Shown here in pieces: positions 43,154 through 51,339 of a stretch of DNA of 64,000 bases. Numbering within the stretch: the first letter of the stretch is position 1; the number at the start of each line of letters is the position of its first letter. The notes beneath the pieces are model-generated. The model saw nothing but the letters and a program-made list of their open reading frames with translations. It was not told the origin of the DNA and ran no database searches. The position numbers were made by a program, and so were the translations under genes. This stretch comes from Arthrobacter sp. FB24 (GTDB lineage Bacteria; Actinomycetota; Actinomycetes; Actinomycetales; Micrococcaceae), in NCBI RefSeq assembly GCF_000196235.1, contig NC_008541.1, positions 248,001-312,000 of the forward strand, read 5' to 3'.

Positions 43154-44500
43154 ATGGGTGTTCCGCAGCAGCAGAAGCCGCAGGCAAGCGCAGGGCAGGA
43201 CTTTCCTGCACCGGACCGCGACGCGGTGATCGACCTTGCCCGTTTCTTCTGCCTGGCCCTGGTGGTGGTGGGCCACACCATGATGGTCAGTCCCGTGCTT
43301 CACCCCGACGGCACCGTCACCACCGAAAACACCCTCGCCCTGCAGGACTGGTTCGAGCCGATCATCTGGATCTTCATGGTGATGCCGCTCTTTTTCGTGG
43401 CTGGCGGAATCACCGGGCTGCAGTCCTGGCGGCGGCTCAAGGCCCGCGGCGGCAACGGCGTCGAGTTCGCCCAGGCGCGGCTGCTGCGGCTTGTCCGTCC
43501 GGCCGCCGCGCTGCTGGCCGTGATGTTCGCCGCGCTGTGGGCTGCGCGGCTGTCGGGCGTGGAAGCGCAGGTGGTTGAGCTGATCGTCACCGGCGCCGGG
43601 ATGCCGCTGTGGTTCCTGGCTGCGTACCTGGCGGCCCAGCTGAACATCCCCTGGCTGGCGGCACTCCATGACCGCGCACCGTGGCTGACACTTGCCGGCC
43701 TCACCGCCCTGGTGGTGGCCGTCGACTGCTTTCGCGGATCCCTGCCGCTGCTGGCCTACGCCAACATCCTGTTCCTCTGGTGCGCTGTCCAGCAGCTGGG
43801 GTTCCTGCTCGCCGATGCCCCGGCCGGGAAGCCCGGCGCGTCCACGCTGGTGGGTGTCATCATTGCGAGCAACCTCATTCTGGGCCTGGTCACCGGCCTG
43901 GGGCTGTACCGCGGCAACATGCTGGTAAACCTGAATCCTCCCAACCTTTGCCTGTTGCTCCTGGGCGCGGCGCAGGCGGCGGCGCTCCAGCTCGCCCGGC
44001 CGGTGCTCGGCGGGGCGGCCTCGGCACAGTGGGTCCAGACCGTGGTGGGGATGGCCGGACGGCGCGCCATGACCATCTACCTGTGGCACCTGCCGCTACT
44101 GGCCGCGATGTCCGGGCTGATCCTGCTCACCGATTTCCCCAAACCGCCGGCCGGGACGGCCGCCTGGTGGTGGTCGCGGCCGATGGTCCTGCTCGGCGTC
44201 ATGGCGCTTTTGCTGCCTGCGCTGGCCGTCTTCGGGAGGCTGGAAGAACGGCCGACGGCGTCAGCCCACTCCCGCCGCCGGCCCGCCGCCGCGGTGGTCC
44301 TCGCCGTCGTGGCGGTCTTCATCCCGGTGGTTGACGCGGCCATCAACGGGCTGACGCTCGCCCTCCTGGGCGGGGGAGCGGCATGCTTTGCGCTGGCCGT
44401 GCTCCTGCTTGGCCGGATTCCTGTGCGGCCCGGCGGTCCGCCGGACGCCTCCGGCGGACCATTGCCACAAGGGCCTTTAAGTGCCAATGTCGAACCATGA
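43154..44500 (+). CDS. Acyltransferase 3 family membrane protein
   Basis: A 448-residue membrane acyltransferase (OafA/WecH superfamily) with about ten helices. The N-terminal VIDLARFFCLALVVVGHTMM contains the conserved RxxC-like and H residue of the active site, followed by WIFMVMPLFFVAGGITGLQSW-type helix III. It would O-acylate a cell-surface or exopolysaccharide sugar. Its stop overlaps the next gene by 4 bp. The neighbourhood also holds a GT2 polysaccharide synthase 2 kb downstream, a possible partner. Confidence 0.82.
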   Translation: MGVPQQQKPQASAGQDFPAPDRDAVIDLARFFCLALVVVGHTMMVSPVLHPDGTVTTENTLALQDWFEPIIWIFMVMPLFFVAGGITGLQSWRRLKARGGNGVEFAQARLLRLVRPAAALLAVMFAALWAARLSGVEAQVVELIVTGAGMPLWFLAAYLAAQLNIPWLAALHDRAPWLTLAGLTALVVAVDCFRGSLPLLAYANILFLWCAVQQLGFLLADAPAGKPGASTLVGVIIASNLILGLVTGLGLYRGNMLVNLNPPNLCLLLLGAAQAAALQLARPVLGGAASAQWVQTVVGMAGRRAMTIYLWHLPLLAAMSGLILLTDFPKPPAGTAAWWWSRPMVLLGVMALLLPALAVFGRLEERPTASAHSRRRPAAAVVLAVVAVFIPVVDAAINGLTLALLGGGAACFALAVLLLGRIPVRPGGPPDASGGPLPQGPLSANVEP

Positions 44501-44853
44501 CGGAGAACACGGTATCCACTGAAGACACGTTCAGCCCGGACGTCACCACCACCCGGAATGATGACCTTCACCGGTACGAGTTGCGTGTCGGCGGGAAGCT
44601 GGCGGTCCAGTCGCGTTTCGTGGACAGACCGGGGCACGTGGACTTCATCCACACCGATACGGCGGAGGAGTTCAAAGGGCAGGGCCTGGCAAAGGTGCTG
44701 GCGCATTTCGCCCTCGATGACGTGGTGTCCGCCGGCAAGCGGATCATCCCGCATTGCCCCTTCATTTACGGCTACCTGAAAAAGCACGACGCGTACGGAC
44801 AGTTCATCGACTGGCCCGAGCAGCCGCCGACGGACCCCGTCACTGCTTCCTAG
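44497..44853 (+). CDS. YjdJ-type GNAT N-acetyltransferase
   Basis: A 118-residue minimal GNAT fold. EFKGQGLAKVLAHFALDD is the acetyl-CoA binding Q/RxxGxG/A region and IPHCPFIYGYLKKH the YjdJ/YidJ C-terminal motif. The ATG overlaps the acyltransferase stop (ATGA). Acceptor unknown. The 3' end, including the stop codon, is duplicated in tandem. Confidence 0.85.
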   Translation: MTENTVSTEDTFSPDVTTTRNDDLHRYELRVGGKLAVQSRFVDRPGHVDFIHTDTAEEFKGQGLAKVLAHFALDDVVSAGKRIIPHCPFIYGYLKKHDAYGQFIDWPEQPPTDPVTAS

Positions 44854-44868
44854 GTCACTGCTTCCTAG
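44839..44868 (+). repeat. Tandem 15-bp duplication across the acetyltransferase stop codon
   Basis: GTCACTGCTTCCTAG occurs at 44839-44853 and again at 44854-44868. The first copy contains the last four codons and TAG; the second repeats both in frame. Confidence 0.95.
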
Positions 44869-44894
44869 GTTTGCGCCCGACTGTTGACGGCGCC

Positions 44895-45632
44895 CTAGCC
44901 GTCGAAATGCGTGGAGGGTGACCCGGGGGTAAATGATTCCACGAGCTTTTCCGCCACGACCCGGAGCTTCAGGTTCCGTCCGCTGGAAGCCTTGGTGAGG
45001 ATAGCCATCGCTTCCTCCTGTGAACACCTGTTCTGGCCCATGATGATCCCGGCCGCGAGGTCTATTGCCGTGCGGGACTCCATGGCGGAGCGCAGGTCCT
45101 CAGCCAGTTGTTGCTGCACGCCGATTCTTACTGCGAGGCGAAGCGCCTTCTCGGCCTGCACAGCGAAGAGTTCAGCCTTCTGAATCGCGGCAGTACTAAA
45201 AACGTTCGGGGCCGGAGCGAACACATTCAGCGCCGCGGAAGCGCCGGAGTCAAGGGTGAGGGGGACGCCCAGCACGCTCAACTGCCCCAGCGAGGCAACT
45301 GCGTGGCCGTATTCCGGCCACCGTGAGTCAGTGCGCGTGTCCCGGACCAGCACCGTGGTGCCCGTCGACATCGCGTGGAGGCAGGGGCCTTCTCCGTAGT
45401 TGCGCTGGATCTCGTCGAAGAGGCGGGCCTCCGGGTTGCTCCAGGCTGCCGTGGTGGTCCGGTGGTGCCGGTTCAGTGTGACCGCGCAGGAAACGTCCTG
45501 GCCCAGGGTGCGTGAGAGGGAGTCGGCGGAAAGCTCACAGAACTCCGCCAGGAATCCGCTGACGTCCTGGCTGCTGATGACCAGATCCTGCAACTGTCCC
45601 GCCACCGATGTGTCCAGCGTGATCTTGTCCAT
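44895..45632 (-). CDS. GAF-ANTAR domain RNA-binding antitermination regulator
   Basis: A 245-residue regulator. The GAF domain covers about residues 20-165 (VSCAVTLNRHHRTTTAAWS, LSVLGVPLTLDSGA), and the ANTAR three-helix domain about 170-235, with the conserved Ala/Ile core AIDLAAGIIMGQNRCSQEEA. ANTAR domains bind paired RNA hexaloops to stop transcription termination; the GAF part senses a small ligand or redox state. The gene is divergent from the STAS-like gene. Targets are unknown. Confidence 0.9.
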   Translation of the reverse strand: MDKITLDTSVAGQLQDLVISSQDVSGFLAEFCELSADSLSRTLGQDVSCAVTLNRHHRTTTAAWSNPEARLFDEIQRNYGEGPCLHAMSTGTTVLVRDTRTDSRWPEYGHAVASLGQLSVLGVPLTLDSGASAALNVFAPAPNVFSTAAIQKAELFAVQAEKALRLAVRIGVQQQLAEDLRSAMESRTAIDLAAGIIMGQNRCSQEEAMAILTKASSGRNLKLRVVAEKLVESFTPGSPSTHFDG

Positions 45633-45761
45633 GTTTCAAGTCTAAATCCGGGCGTAGCCGTGTGACTCTGGCCGGAAGGTCAGCTTGTGGCGCGGGCAAC
45701 AATTTCGTATGGTTTAGGTGAGTTATGAAGCTGGCTCTTGGACGTCTCATTGGGAGAACCC

Positions 45762-46415
45762 TTGAACCATAAGCTGCGTGTGCTGGTCCGTGTGGATGTT
45801 GATCCCGGACGGGTGACCCTGGAAGTCGCCGGATGCCTGACTCAGTCGAATTACCCCGTGTTGCTGCACATTATGCGCCGTGGGCGCCGGCTCTCGCCGG
45901 AGCAGGATATTACCGTGGACCTCCACAATGCCTCCCATCTGGACCCCGAGGTCCTGATGTACCTGCGCCACATTGCCGACCACCAGGCCGCCGGCGGCGC
46001 CGATGCTTTCCGGCTCACCCTGGCCGAGCCCGCGGAACTTCCAATGTGCCTTGAGCATGCCGGGCTTGCAGGCGGCGAAGAGATCCTGGACGGGGAAATC
46101 AACGCCCTCCTGGACGCTGAGGCCGCCACCGCGTTCGACGTCGACGGCGCTCCGGCGGCCGCCGGCGAGCAGCGCACCATTGACGGCCTGGAGTTGTCCG
46201 AGTACCTCGAGGGGAACTTGGATCCCGCATCAACCGTCAAGGCGCTGTCCGACGACGCCCTCGGCAAACTGGCCGACGCACTGTACCGGCACCTGGACAC
46301 CCGCAGCCCCGCCTTCGGGGCGCACACCTGGTACGAACTGGCCGCGGAGGAACTCCATCAGCGGCACCTCACGGAACCCGAGGGGCCAACGCAGGAGGAA
46401 GTCGCAGCCGGCTGA
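45762..46415 (+). CDS. STAS-like domain protein of unknown function
   Basis: A 217-residue protein. Residues about 8-100 have STAS-like pattern: RVTLEVAGCLTQSNYPVL, ITVDLHNASHLDPEVLMYL, and FRLTLAEPAELPMCLEHAG. The C-terminal half is acidic and helical. TTG 45762 is chosen because GGGAG lies 6 bp upstream; TTG 45738 would add eight residues. It lies upstream of a GT2-STAS-ATPase operon and divergent from the ANTAR gene, so a signalling role is likely but not shown. Confidence 0.65.
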   Translation: MNHKLRVLVRVDVDPGRVTLEVAGCLTQSNYPVLLHIMRRGRRLSPEQDITVDLHNASHLDPEVLMYLRHIADHQAAGGADAFRLTLAEPAELPMCLEHAGLAGGEEILDGEINALLDAEAATAFDVDGAPAAAGEQRTIDGLELSEYLEGNLDPASTVKALSDDALGKLADALYRHLDTRSPAFGAHTWYELAAEELHQRHLTEPEGPTQEEVAAG

Positions 46416-46594
46416 CCTCCCACCGCGGTCCCGGTTCACACGTCGCTCCGAGCCTTAGCCCTTTCCGTGCTGTGCAGATAAGGTTGGACTGATTCAGGAC
46501 AGTCCGCTTTTCCCGCTCCATCGGTCTCACACCGGAGCCGGATCCTCACCGGGCGGCTGACTGAAGCGACGAGGATCCAGGGGGACAGCCGGGC
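46416..46594. other. Leader/intergenic region before the GT2 operon
   Basis: No gene. It holds the stem-loop at 46540-46578 and probably the promoter of the GT2 operon. I could not match it to a known riboswitch. Confidence 0.4.
46540..46578 (+). promoter_or_regulatory. Stem-loop in the putative GT2 operon leader
   Basis: GGATCCTC (46540-46547) and GAGGATCC (46571-46578) form an 8-bp perfect stem with a 23-base loop, 16 bp before the small coupled ORF. It could be a transcribed regulatory element, for instance for an ANTAR protein, but the typical paired hexaloop motif is not evident. Confidence 0.3.
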
Positions 46595-46828
46595 GTGCTG
46601 GGGCGTGACGTGGTGGAATCCGGGCCGGAAGCATGTGGACTTCCGCAGGACCGGTTAATCAGGCGTGCCCGGGCGCCCATCGCCTATACCACCTTGGACG
46701 GCAATACCGCCTGGTCGAAGTCCAAAGACGGCACGGGCGAGCCCTGGGTGGATTTCGCGGGCGCGGGTCACGGTTTCTGCCCGGTGGTGGACGACGTAAC
46801 CGCAACCGTTGTACGGAGGCAGCCATGA
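46595..46828 (+). CDS. Small hypothetical protein translationally coupled to the GT2 gene
   Basis: A 77-residue ORF from GTG 46595. Its codons have strongly GC-biased third positions, and its TGA overlaps the GT2 ATG (ATGA, 46825-46828). The C-terminal part reads GEPWVDFAGAGHGFCPVVDD. I recognise no family. The start could lie further downstream, so the coding assignment is moderate. Confidence 0.4.
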   Translation: MLGRDVVESGPEACGLPQDRLIRRARAPIAYTTLDGNTAWSKSKDGTGEPWVDFAGAGHGFCPVVDDVTATVVRRQP

Positions 46829-47769
46829 ACCCGCGCCGGCTGAGACTGCGAGAGCTGACGATCAGGCTGATTGTCCTGGCCACGGCCATCCTGGGCCTGA
46901 ACTACATCATTTGGCGCTGGATGGTGTCGATCAACTGGGAGGCATGGTGGATCGCGGTTCCTCTGGTCCTGGCCGAGACATACTCCCTGGTGGATTCCCT
47001 GCTGTTCGGCGTCACCATGTGGCGTTACCGGCAGCGGGACACACCGCCGCCGCCGCCGCCGGGCCTGACCGTCGACGTGTTCATCACTACCTACAACGAG
47101 CCCTTTAACCTGGTGATGGGAACGGCCCGCGCAGCAAAGAACATCGAGTACCCGCACCGCACCTGGATCCTCGACGACGGCAACCGCGCCGAGCTGCGTG
47201 CCATCGCGGAAGCGGAAGGCATCGGTTGGATCACCCGGTCCGAGGACTGGACCAACCGCCCGCGCCATGCGAAGGCCGGCAACCTGAACAACGCGCTGCT
47301 CGCCACAGACGGCGAATTCATGCTGATCCTTGACGCCGACCAGGTGCCGGACCCCAAGATCCTGGACCACACCCTGGGTTATTTCAACGACCGGAAGATG
47401 GCGCTGGTCCAGACTCCCCAGGTGTTTGTGAATGTCCCGCCCAATGATCCCCTGGGCAGCCAGGCGCCGCTGTTCTATGGTCCCATCCAGCAGGGCAAGG
47501 ACGGCTGGAACGCCGCATTCTTCTGCGGCTCCAACGCGATCATCCGCCGTGAAGCCCTGATGCAGTTGGGCGTGATGCGCTACGTCTCGGAAACCGAGCT
47601 GGCGCTGAACAAGGCGCTTCGAACGGCGGACAAGGTGGTGGCGAAGGCGAGGCGGCAGCTTGGCCACGGGCAGGAACGGCTGGCCGCGGCGCTGACCACC
47701 GTGGCGACCGACCTGCGGCAGGTCCGCCGTGAGCTCAGCGACGGCCAGAGCATTGCCGACGTCACCTAA
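46825..47769 (+). CDS. BcsA-like GT2 polysaccharide synthase, N-terminal part (ends at in-frame TAA)
   Basis: A 314-residue product. Two N-terminal membrane helices (about residues 10-60) are followed by a GT2 cellulose-synthase-type core: VDVFITTYNEPFNLV, WILDDGNRAEL (first Asp), RHAKAGNLNNAL, LILDADQVPDP (DxD) and FFCGSNAIIRREAL. A GGAGG site precedes the ATG. The frame stops at TAA 47767-47769 but continues open in the same frame into the next ORF, which holds the TED and QxxRW motifs. Both are needed for catalysis. The break lies inside a charged helical insertion. This is a nonsense mutation, a sequencing error or a split enzyme. Confidence 0.85.
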   Translation: MNPRRLRLRELTIRLIVLATAILGLNYIIWRWMVSINWEAWWIAVPLVLAETYSLVDSLLFGVTMWRYRQRDTPPPPPPGLTVDVFITTYNEPFNLVMGTARAAKNIEYPHRTWILDDGNRAELRAIAEAEGIGWITRSEDWTNRPRHAKAGNLNNALLATDGEFMLILDADQVPDPKILDHTLGYFNDRKMALVQTPQVFVNVPPNDPLGSQAPLFYGPIQQGKDGWNAAFFCGSNAIIRREALMQLGVMRYVSETELALNKALRTADKVVAKARRQLGHGQERLAAALTTVATDLRQVRRELSDGQSIADVT

Positions 47770-47784
47770 CGGTTCCAGGAACGC

Positions 47785-48810
47785 GTGGACACCGTGGCGC
47801 GGAACCTCGTTGCTGAAGACTTCGCGGCCCTGCACGCCGAGCTGAACTCCATCGAGGGGTTGTCCCGGACGATCGACGCAGACGGCTCCCTTGCGGTCAT
47901 CGACGACGTTGCGCTGGACAGGCTCTCCCAGCGCGACTGGTCTCCCTTGGGAGCGGTGGAAACCGTCCGCGTCCTGATCGAATCCGTCAACGCCGAGAAG
48001 GCCGGCGAGGCACAGGCCGTCATGCCCCTGGCCACCATCTCCGTCACCGAGGACATGGCCACGTGCATGCGGCTGCATTCCCTCGGCTGGGAGTCGGCCT
48101 ACCACCACGAAAAGCTGGCCGACGGGCTGGCCCCCGAGGACCTCGATTCGATGCTCACGCAGCGGCTCCGGTGGGCGCAGGGAACCATGCAGGTCATGTT
48201 CCGGGAGAATCCGCTGCTGCAAAAAGGGCTGAGTATTGCCCAGCGGCTGATGTACCTGGCAACCATGTGGAGCTATCTTGCCGGGTTCGCCGCGGTGGCC
48301 TACATCGCCGCCCCCGTCATCTACCTCACACTGGGGATCCTGCCGGTGCAGTCGCTAAGCAACGAGTTCTTCCTCCGGCTCGTCCCGTTCCTGGTGGTCA
48401 ACCAGATCCTGTTCCTGGTGGTGGGGCGCGGCGTGAAGACATGGCGCGGCCAGCAGTATTCCCTGGCCCTTTTCCCCACCTGGATCAAGTCCGTCACTTC
48501 CGCATTCGGGAACGTGTTCCTGGGCCGGGACCTGGACTTCAGGGTCACCCCCAAGACGCTGCAGGAACGCAACCGGCTGCCGTGGCACCTGGTCCGGCCG
48601 CAGCTGATTGCCATGATTGTCCTGGTCCTGGCCGCCTTTGTGGGTGTCATCCGCCTGCTGCTGGGCCAGGGCGACGTCCTGGGCAGCTCCGTCAACTTTG
48701 TATGGATAGCCTTCGACCTGCTGATCTTCAGCGTGGTCATCGAGGCTGTGCGATACCCCGGCTACGACGCCTGGCTGGACAGCAACAAGAAGAAAGAGGT
48801 AAGTCAATGA
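47785..48810 (+). CDS. BcsA-like GT2 polysaccharide synthase, C-terminal part
   Basis: A 341-residue continuation in the same frame as the preceding ORF. It begins with a helical segment (about residues 1-85), then SVTEDMATCMRLHSLGW (TED general base), MLTQRLRWAQGTMQV (QxxRW acceptor motif) and four to five membrane helices typical of the synthase pore. AGGA lies five bases before GTG 47785, so re-initiation after the upstream TAA is possible. Alone it lacks the nucleotide-sugar DxD site. The stop overlaps the STAS gene (ATGA). Confidence 0.82.
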   Translation: MDTVARNLVAEDFAALHAELNSIEGLSRTIDADGSLAVIDDVALDRLSQRDWSPLGAVETVRVLIESVNAEKAGEAQAVMPLATISVTEDMATCMRLHSLGWESAYHHEKLADGLAPEDLDSMLTQRLRWAQGTMQVMFRENPLLQKGLSIAQRLMYLATMWSYLAGFAAVAYIAAPVIYLTLGILPVQSLSNEFFLRLVPFLVVNQILFLVVGRGVKTWRGQQYSLALFPTWIKSVTSAFGNVFLGRDLDFRVTPKTLQERNRLPWHLVRPQLIAMIVLVLAAFVGVIRLLLGQGDVLGSSVNFVWIAFDLLIFSVVIEAVRYPGYDAWLDSNKKKEVSQ

Positions 48811-49136
48811 TCGAATTCACCAACGAGACCCTGGCCAACGGAGTGGGCGTGATCCGTCCCGTGGGCCGGCTCAATATGGTCTCGGCGCCGCACCTCGGCG
48901 CCAACATTGACGCGCTCATCAGCGACGGCACGGTTCGGCTGGTGGTTGACCTGGCCGGCACCGATTTCATTGACTCGTCCGGCCTGGGCGCGCTGATTAC
49001 CGGGCTGAAAAAGACGCGGCAGGCCGGCGGTGACCTCCGGTTGGCCAACCCCACGGCGCAGATCACGGCGGTCTTGGAAATGACCAACCTGAACAAGGTG
49101 CTTCAGCCGGTCGCCACGGTGGATGGGGCCTATTGA
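48807..49136 (+). CDS. STAS-domain anti-anti-sigma factor
   Basis: A 109-residue RsbV/SpoIIAA-type antagonist. The phosphorylation-site region is FIDSSGLGALITGLKK, with Ser in the DSSGLG motif. It would bind the RsbW-like ATPase encoded next when unphosphorylated. It overlaps the GT2 C-terminal ORF by 4 bp and the ATPase gene by 1 bp. The coupling of partner-switch proteins to a polysaccharide synthase suggests activity or expression control of the synthase. Confidence 0.92.
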   Translation: MIEFTNETLANGVGVIRPVGRLNMVSAPHLGANIDALISDGTVRLVVDLAGTDFIDSSGLGALITGLKKTRQAGGDLRLANPTAQITAVLEMTNLNKVLQPVATVDGAY

Positions 49137-49567
49137 TGAGCAGCCAGTTCGGCCTGCGGGCCGCCGCGGTTCCCGAAAGCCTGGAGCTGGTCCATGACCT
49201 GCTGGAGGAAGTCTGGGCGGGCGAACCCGGAATCGAGCCCATGGACCGCATCCGGTTCGAGACTGCGCTCATCGAGGTGGCGTCCAACATCATCGAGCAC
49301 TCGCAGCCGTCCACCACCGACCCCGTGCGGTTCGTCCTGGCGGTGGAATGCGAACCGGCGCGACTGTATGCCGAGTTCACGGACAATGCCCGGCCCGCCG
49401 GCATCGACCTGACGGCGGCGGAACTGCCGGACGACATGTCCGGGAGCGGCCGCGGACTCGCCCTTGCCAAGGTGGCCCTGGACCAGTTTTCCTACGCCAA
49501 GGAGGGCACCGGGAACCGCTGGACGCTGCTCTGCCGCCGCAGGACAGCAGCCAGCGCCACGCACTAG
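49136..49567 (+). CDS. RsbW-like ATP-binding protein (HATPase_c_2, anti-sigma/serine kinase)
   Basis: A 143-residue GHKL-fold protein. N-box: FETALIEVASNIIEHSQP; G1: EFTDNARPAGID; G2: GSGRGLALAKVALD. These are the RsbW/SpoIIAB type signatures. It should phosphorylate the preceding STAS protein and sequester a sigma factor or other partner. ATG 49136 overlaps the STAS stop (TGATG). No sigma factor gene follows; the operon ends here. Confidence 0.9.
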   Translation: MSSQFGLRAAAVPESLELVHDLLEEVWAGEPGIEPMDRIRFETALIEVASNIIEHSQPSTTDPVRFVLAVECEPARLYAEFTDNARPAGIDLTAAELPDDMSGSGRGLALAKVALDQFSYAKEGTGNRWTLLCRRRTAASATH

Positions 49568-49688
49568 GCGGCAAATTCTGCCCCAACCGCGGCGTAGGGG
49601 ACAGTCAATGACGCCCGGTTGACCCCGAACACCCCGGAAATACGCCAATTTCATAATTAGCTCACAAAAGTTTGACTAAAAGGATTAC

Positions 49689-49707
49689 CTAAGTAAGGCT
49701 TGCCTTG
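49689..49707. promoter_or_regulatory. DtxR/IdeR-type iron box of the siderophore operon
   Basis: CTAAGTAAGGCTTGCCTTG matches the actinobacterial iron-box consensus at 12 of 19 positions, including the central AGGCT and CCT. TTGACT at 49672-49677 is a probable -35 element, so the box overlaps the -10. It lies 42 bp before the desA-like start and implies Fe2+-dependent repression. Confidence 0.8.
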
Positions 49708-49749
49708 CTACGTTAGCGCGCCGCCAAACGCCTACCAAAGGAAAACCTT

Positions 49750-51339
49750 GTGACGCTGTTGCCCCCTGTGGACGAAAAACCCCTGGGCCTGCCTGCCCCG
49801 ACTGCCGGGCACGATTTCGGCTCCCGGGTGGAGCTCGCCCTCGCCGCCACCAACCACCTGTTCAACTCCCGCAATGCGCCGCGCTACGTGGCCCAGGTCC
49901 TCCAGGGCGTCAATGCCGTGGCCACCAAACTGGAGCGGACCACCAAACCGTTCTCCGGCGTCGGACCCCGCGAACTCAGGGAACGCGTCGCCGCCGTCGA
50001 CCTGGGACGCCCCCTCCCGGACACCGCTGCCGCGCTGGCTGAACTTGAAGAGGTGTACCTGAAGGACGCCGTCTACTTCCACGACGCGAAGTACGCGGCC
50101 CACCTGAACTGCCCGGTGGTCATCCCGGCGCTGGTGGGGGAGAGCATCCTATCCGCCGTGAATTCCTCCATGGACACCTGGGACCAGAGCGCGGGCGCCA
50201 CCATGATCGAGCGCCGCCTCATCGACTGGACCGCGGAGCGGCTGTCCCTCGGCGACACGGCCGACGGCGTGTTCACGTCCGGCGGAAGCCAGTCGAACCT
50301 CCAGGCGCTGCTTATTGCCCGCAACCACGCAGTCGCCGGACTGCGGACGCTGCCCGGCAACGAGTCCCTCCGGCTGCCGGGCCTGCTGGACAAGCTGCGG
50401 GTCTTCGCTTCGGAGGACAGCCACTTCAGCATCCGCAAATCGGCGTCCATGCTGGGGCTGGGGTACGACGCCGTCGTGCCGGTCGCGTACGGATCCGACC
50501 ACCGGATGGACCACGCCGCGCTGAAGACCGCACTCGCGCGGACTGCCGACGCCGGCCTGGTGCCGATGGCCGTCGTGGGAACCGCCGGGACCACCGATTT
50601 CGGCGCGGTGGATCCGCTCGCGGAACTGGCCGCCCTCTCCAAGGCTTACGGGGCGTGGTTCCATGTCGACGCCGCCTACGGCGGCGGGCTCATGGTTTCC
50701 GGCCGCTACGGGCACCGGCTGGAGGGAATCTGCCTGGCCGACTCGGTCACCGTGGACTTCCATAAGACATTCTTCCAGCCCGTCAGCTCGAGTGCCCTGC
50801 TGGTGCGGGACCGGGCCATGCTGCAGCATGTGGCCTACTATGCGGACTACCTCAATCCGGAGAGCGCCGCGCTGGCGGAGATTCCCAACCAGGTGGACAA
50901 GAGCATCCAGACCACGCGGCGCTTTGACGCGCTGAAGCTCTGGCTCACGCTCCGGATCATGGGGGCGGATGCCGTAGGTGCCCTGCTGGACGAAGCGATC
51001 GACCTTGCGGCCCGCACCGGGCAGGCCCTGGCCGCGGACCCGGACTTTGAGCTGGCCGCCGAGCCGCAGTTGAGCACGCTCGTGTTCCGGTACCGCCCGG
51101 TCCTTGCTGACGGAACCCGCGTTGAGGAGGACACCGCGGATATCCTCAATCCGGCCATCCGGGCCGCGGTGTTTGCCTCGGGGGACGCGGTGGTGGCCGG
51201 AACCACGGTGGCCGGCAGGCATTACCTGAAGTTCACGCTGCTCAACGCCGAGGCCACCCCGGAGGACATCAACGCGATCATCGACCTGCTCCGCAGCACG
51301 GGCGAAGCGCTGCTTGCCGGGCAGGAGGCCGCAGCGTGA
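49750..51339 (+). CDS. desA: Lysine decarboxylase of the desferrioxamine type (DesA-like)
   Basis: A 529-residue PLP-dependent group II decarboxylase. The PLP lysine is in [24 protein letters not shown] and [12 protein letters not shown] bind the cofactor. The usual product is cadaverine (or putrescine), the diamine backbone of hydroxamate siderophores. GTG start at 49750. First gene of desABCD, with 4-bp overlaps to the next genes. Confidence 0.93.
   Translation: MTLLPPVDEKPLGLPAPTAGHDFGSRVELALAATNHLFNSRNAPRYVAQVLQGVNAVATKLERTTKPFSGVGPRELRERVAAVDLGRPLPDTAAALAELEEVYLKDAVYFHDAKYAAHLNCPVVIPALVGESILSAVNSSMDTWDQSAGATMIERRLIDWTAERLSLGDTADGVFTSGGSQSNLQALLIARNHAVAGLRTLPGNESLRLPGLLDKLRVFASEDSHFSIRKSASMLGLGYDAVVPVAYGSDHRMDHAALKTALARTADAGLVPMAVVGTAGTTDFGAVDPLAELAALSKAYGAWFHVDAAYGGGLMVSGRYGHRLEGICLADSVTVDFHKTFFQPVSSSALLVRDRAMLQHVAYYADYLNPESAALAEIPNQVDKSIQTTRRFDALKLWLTLRIMGADAVGALLDEAIDLAARTGQALAADPDFELAAEPQLSTLVFRYRPVLADGTRVEEDTADILNPAIRAAVFASGDAVVAGTTVAGRHYLKFTLLNAEATPEDINAIIDLLRSTGEALLAGQEAAA

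Noticed and set aside
46416..46594. Possible c-di-GMP riboswitch before the GT2 operon
   Set aside because: The conserved GEMM core and tetraloop are not present; only a simple stem-loop is visible.
46768..48222. Long minus-strand open frame opposite the GT2 genes
   Set aside because: It only mirrors the GT2 reading frame; the GT2 motifs on the plus strand are decisive. Its existence does not explain the in-frame TAA.
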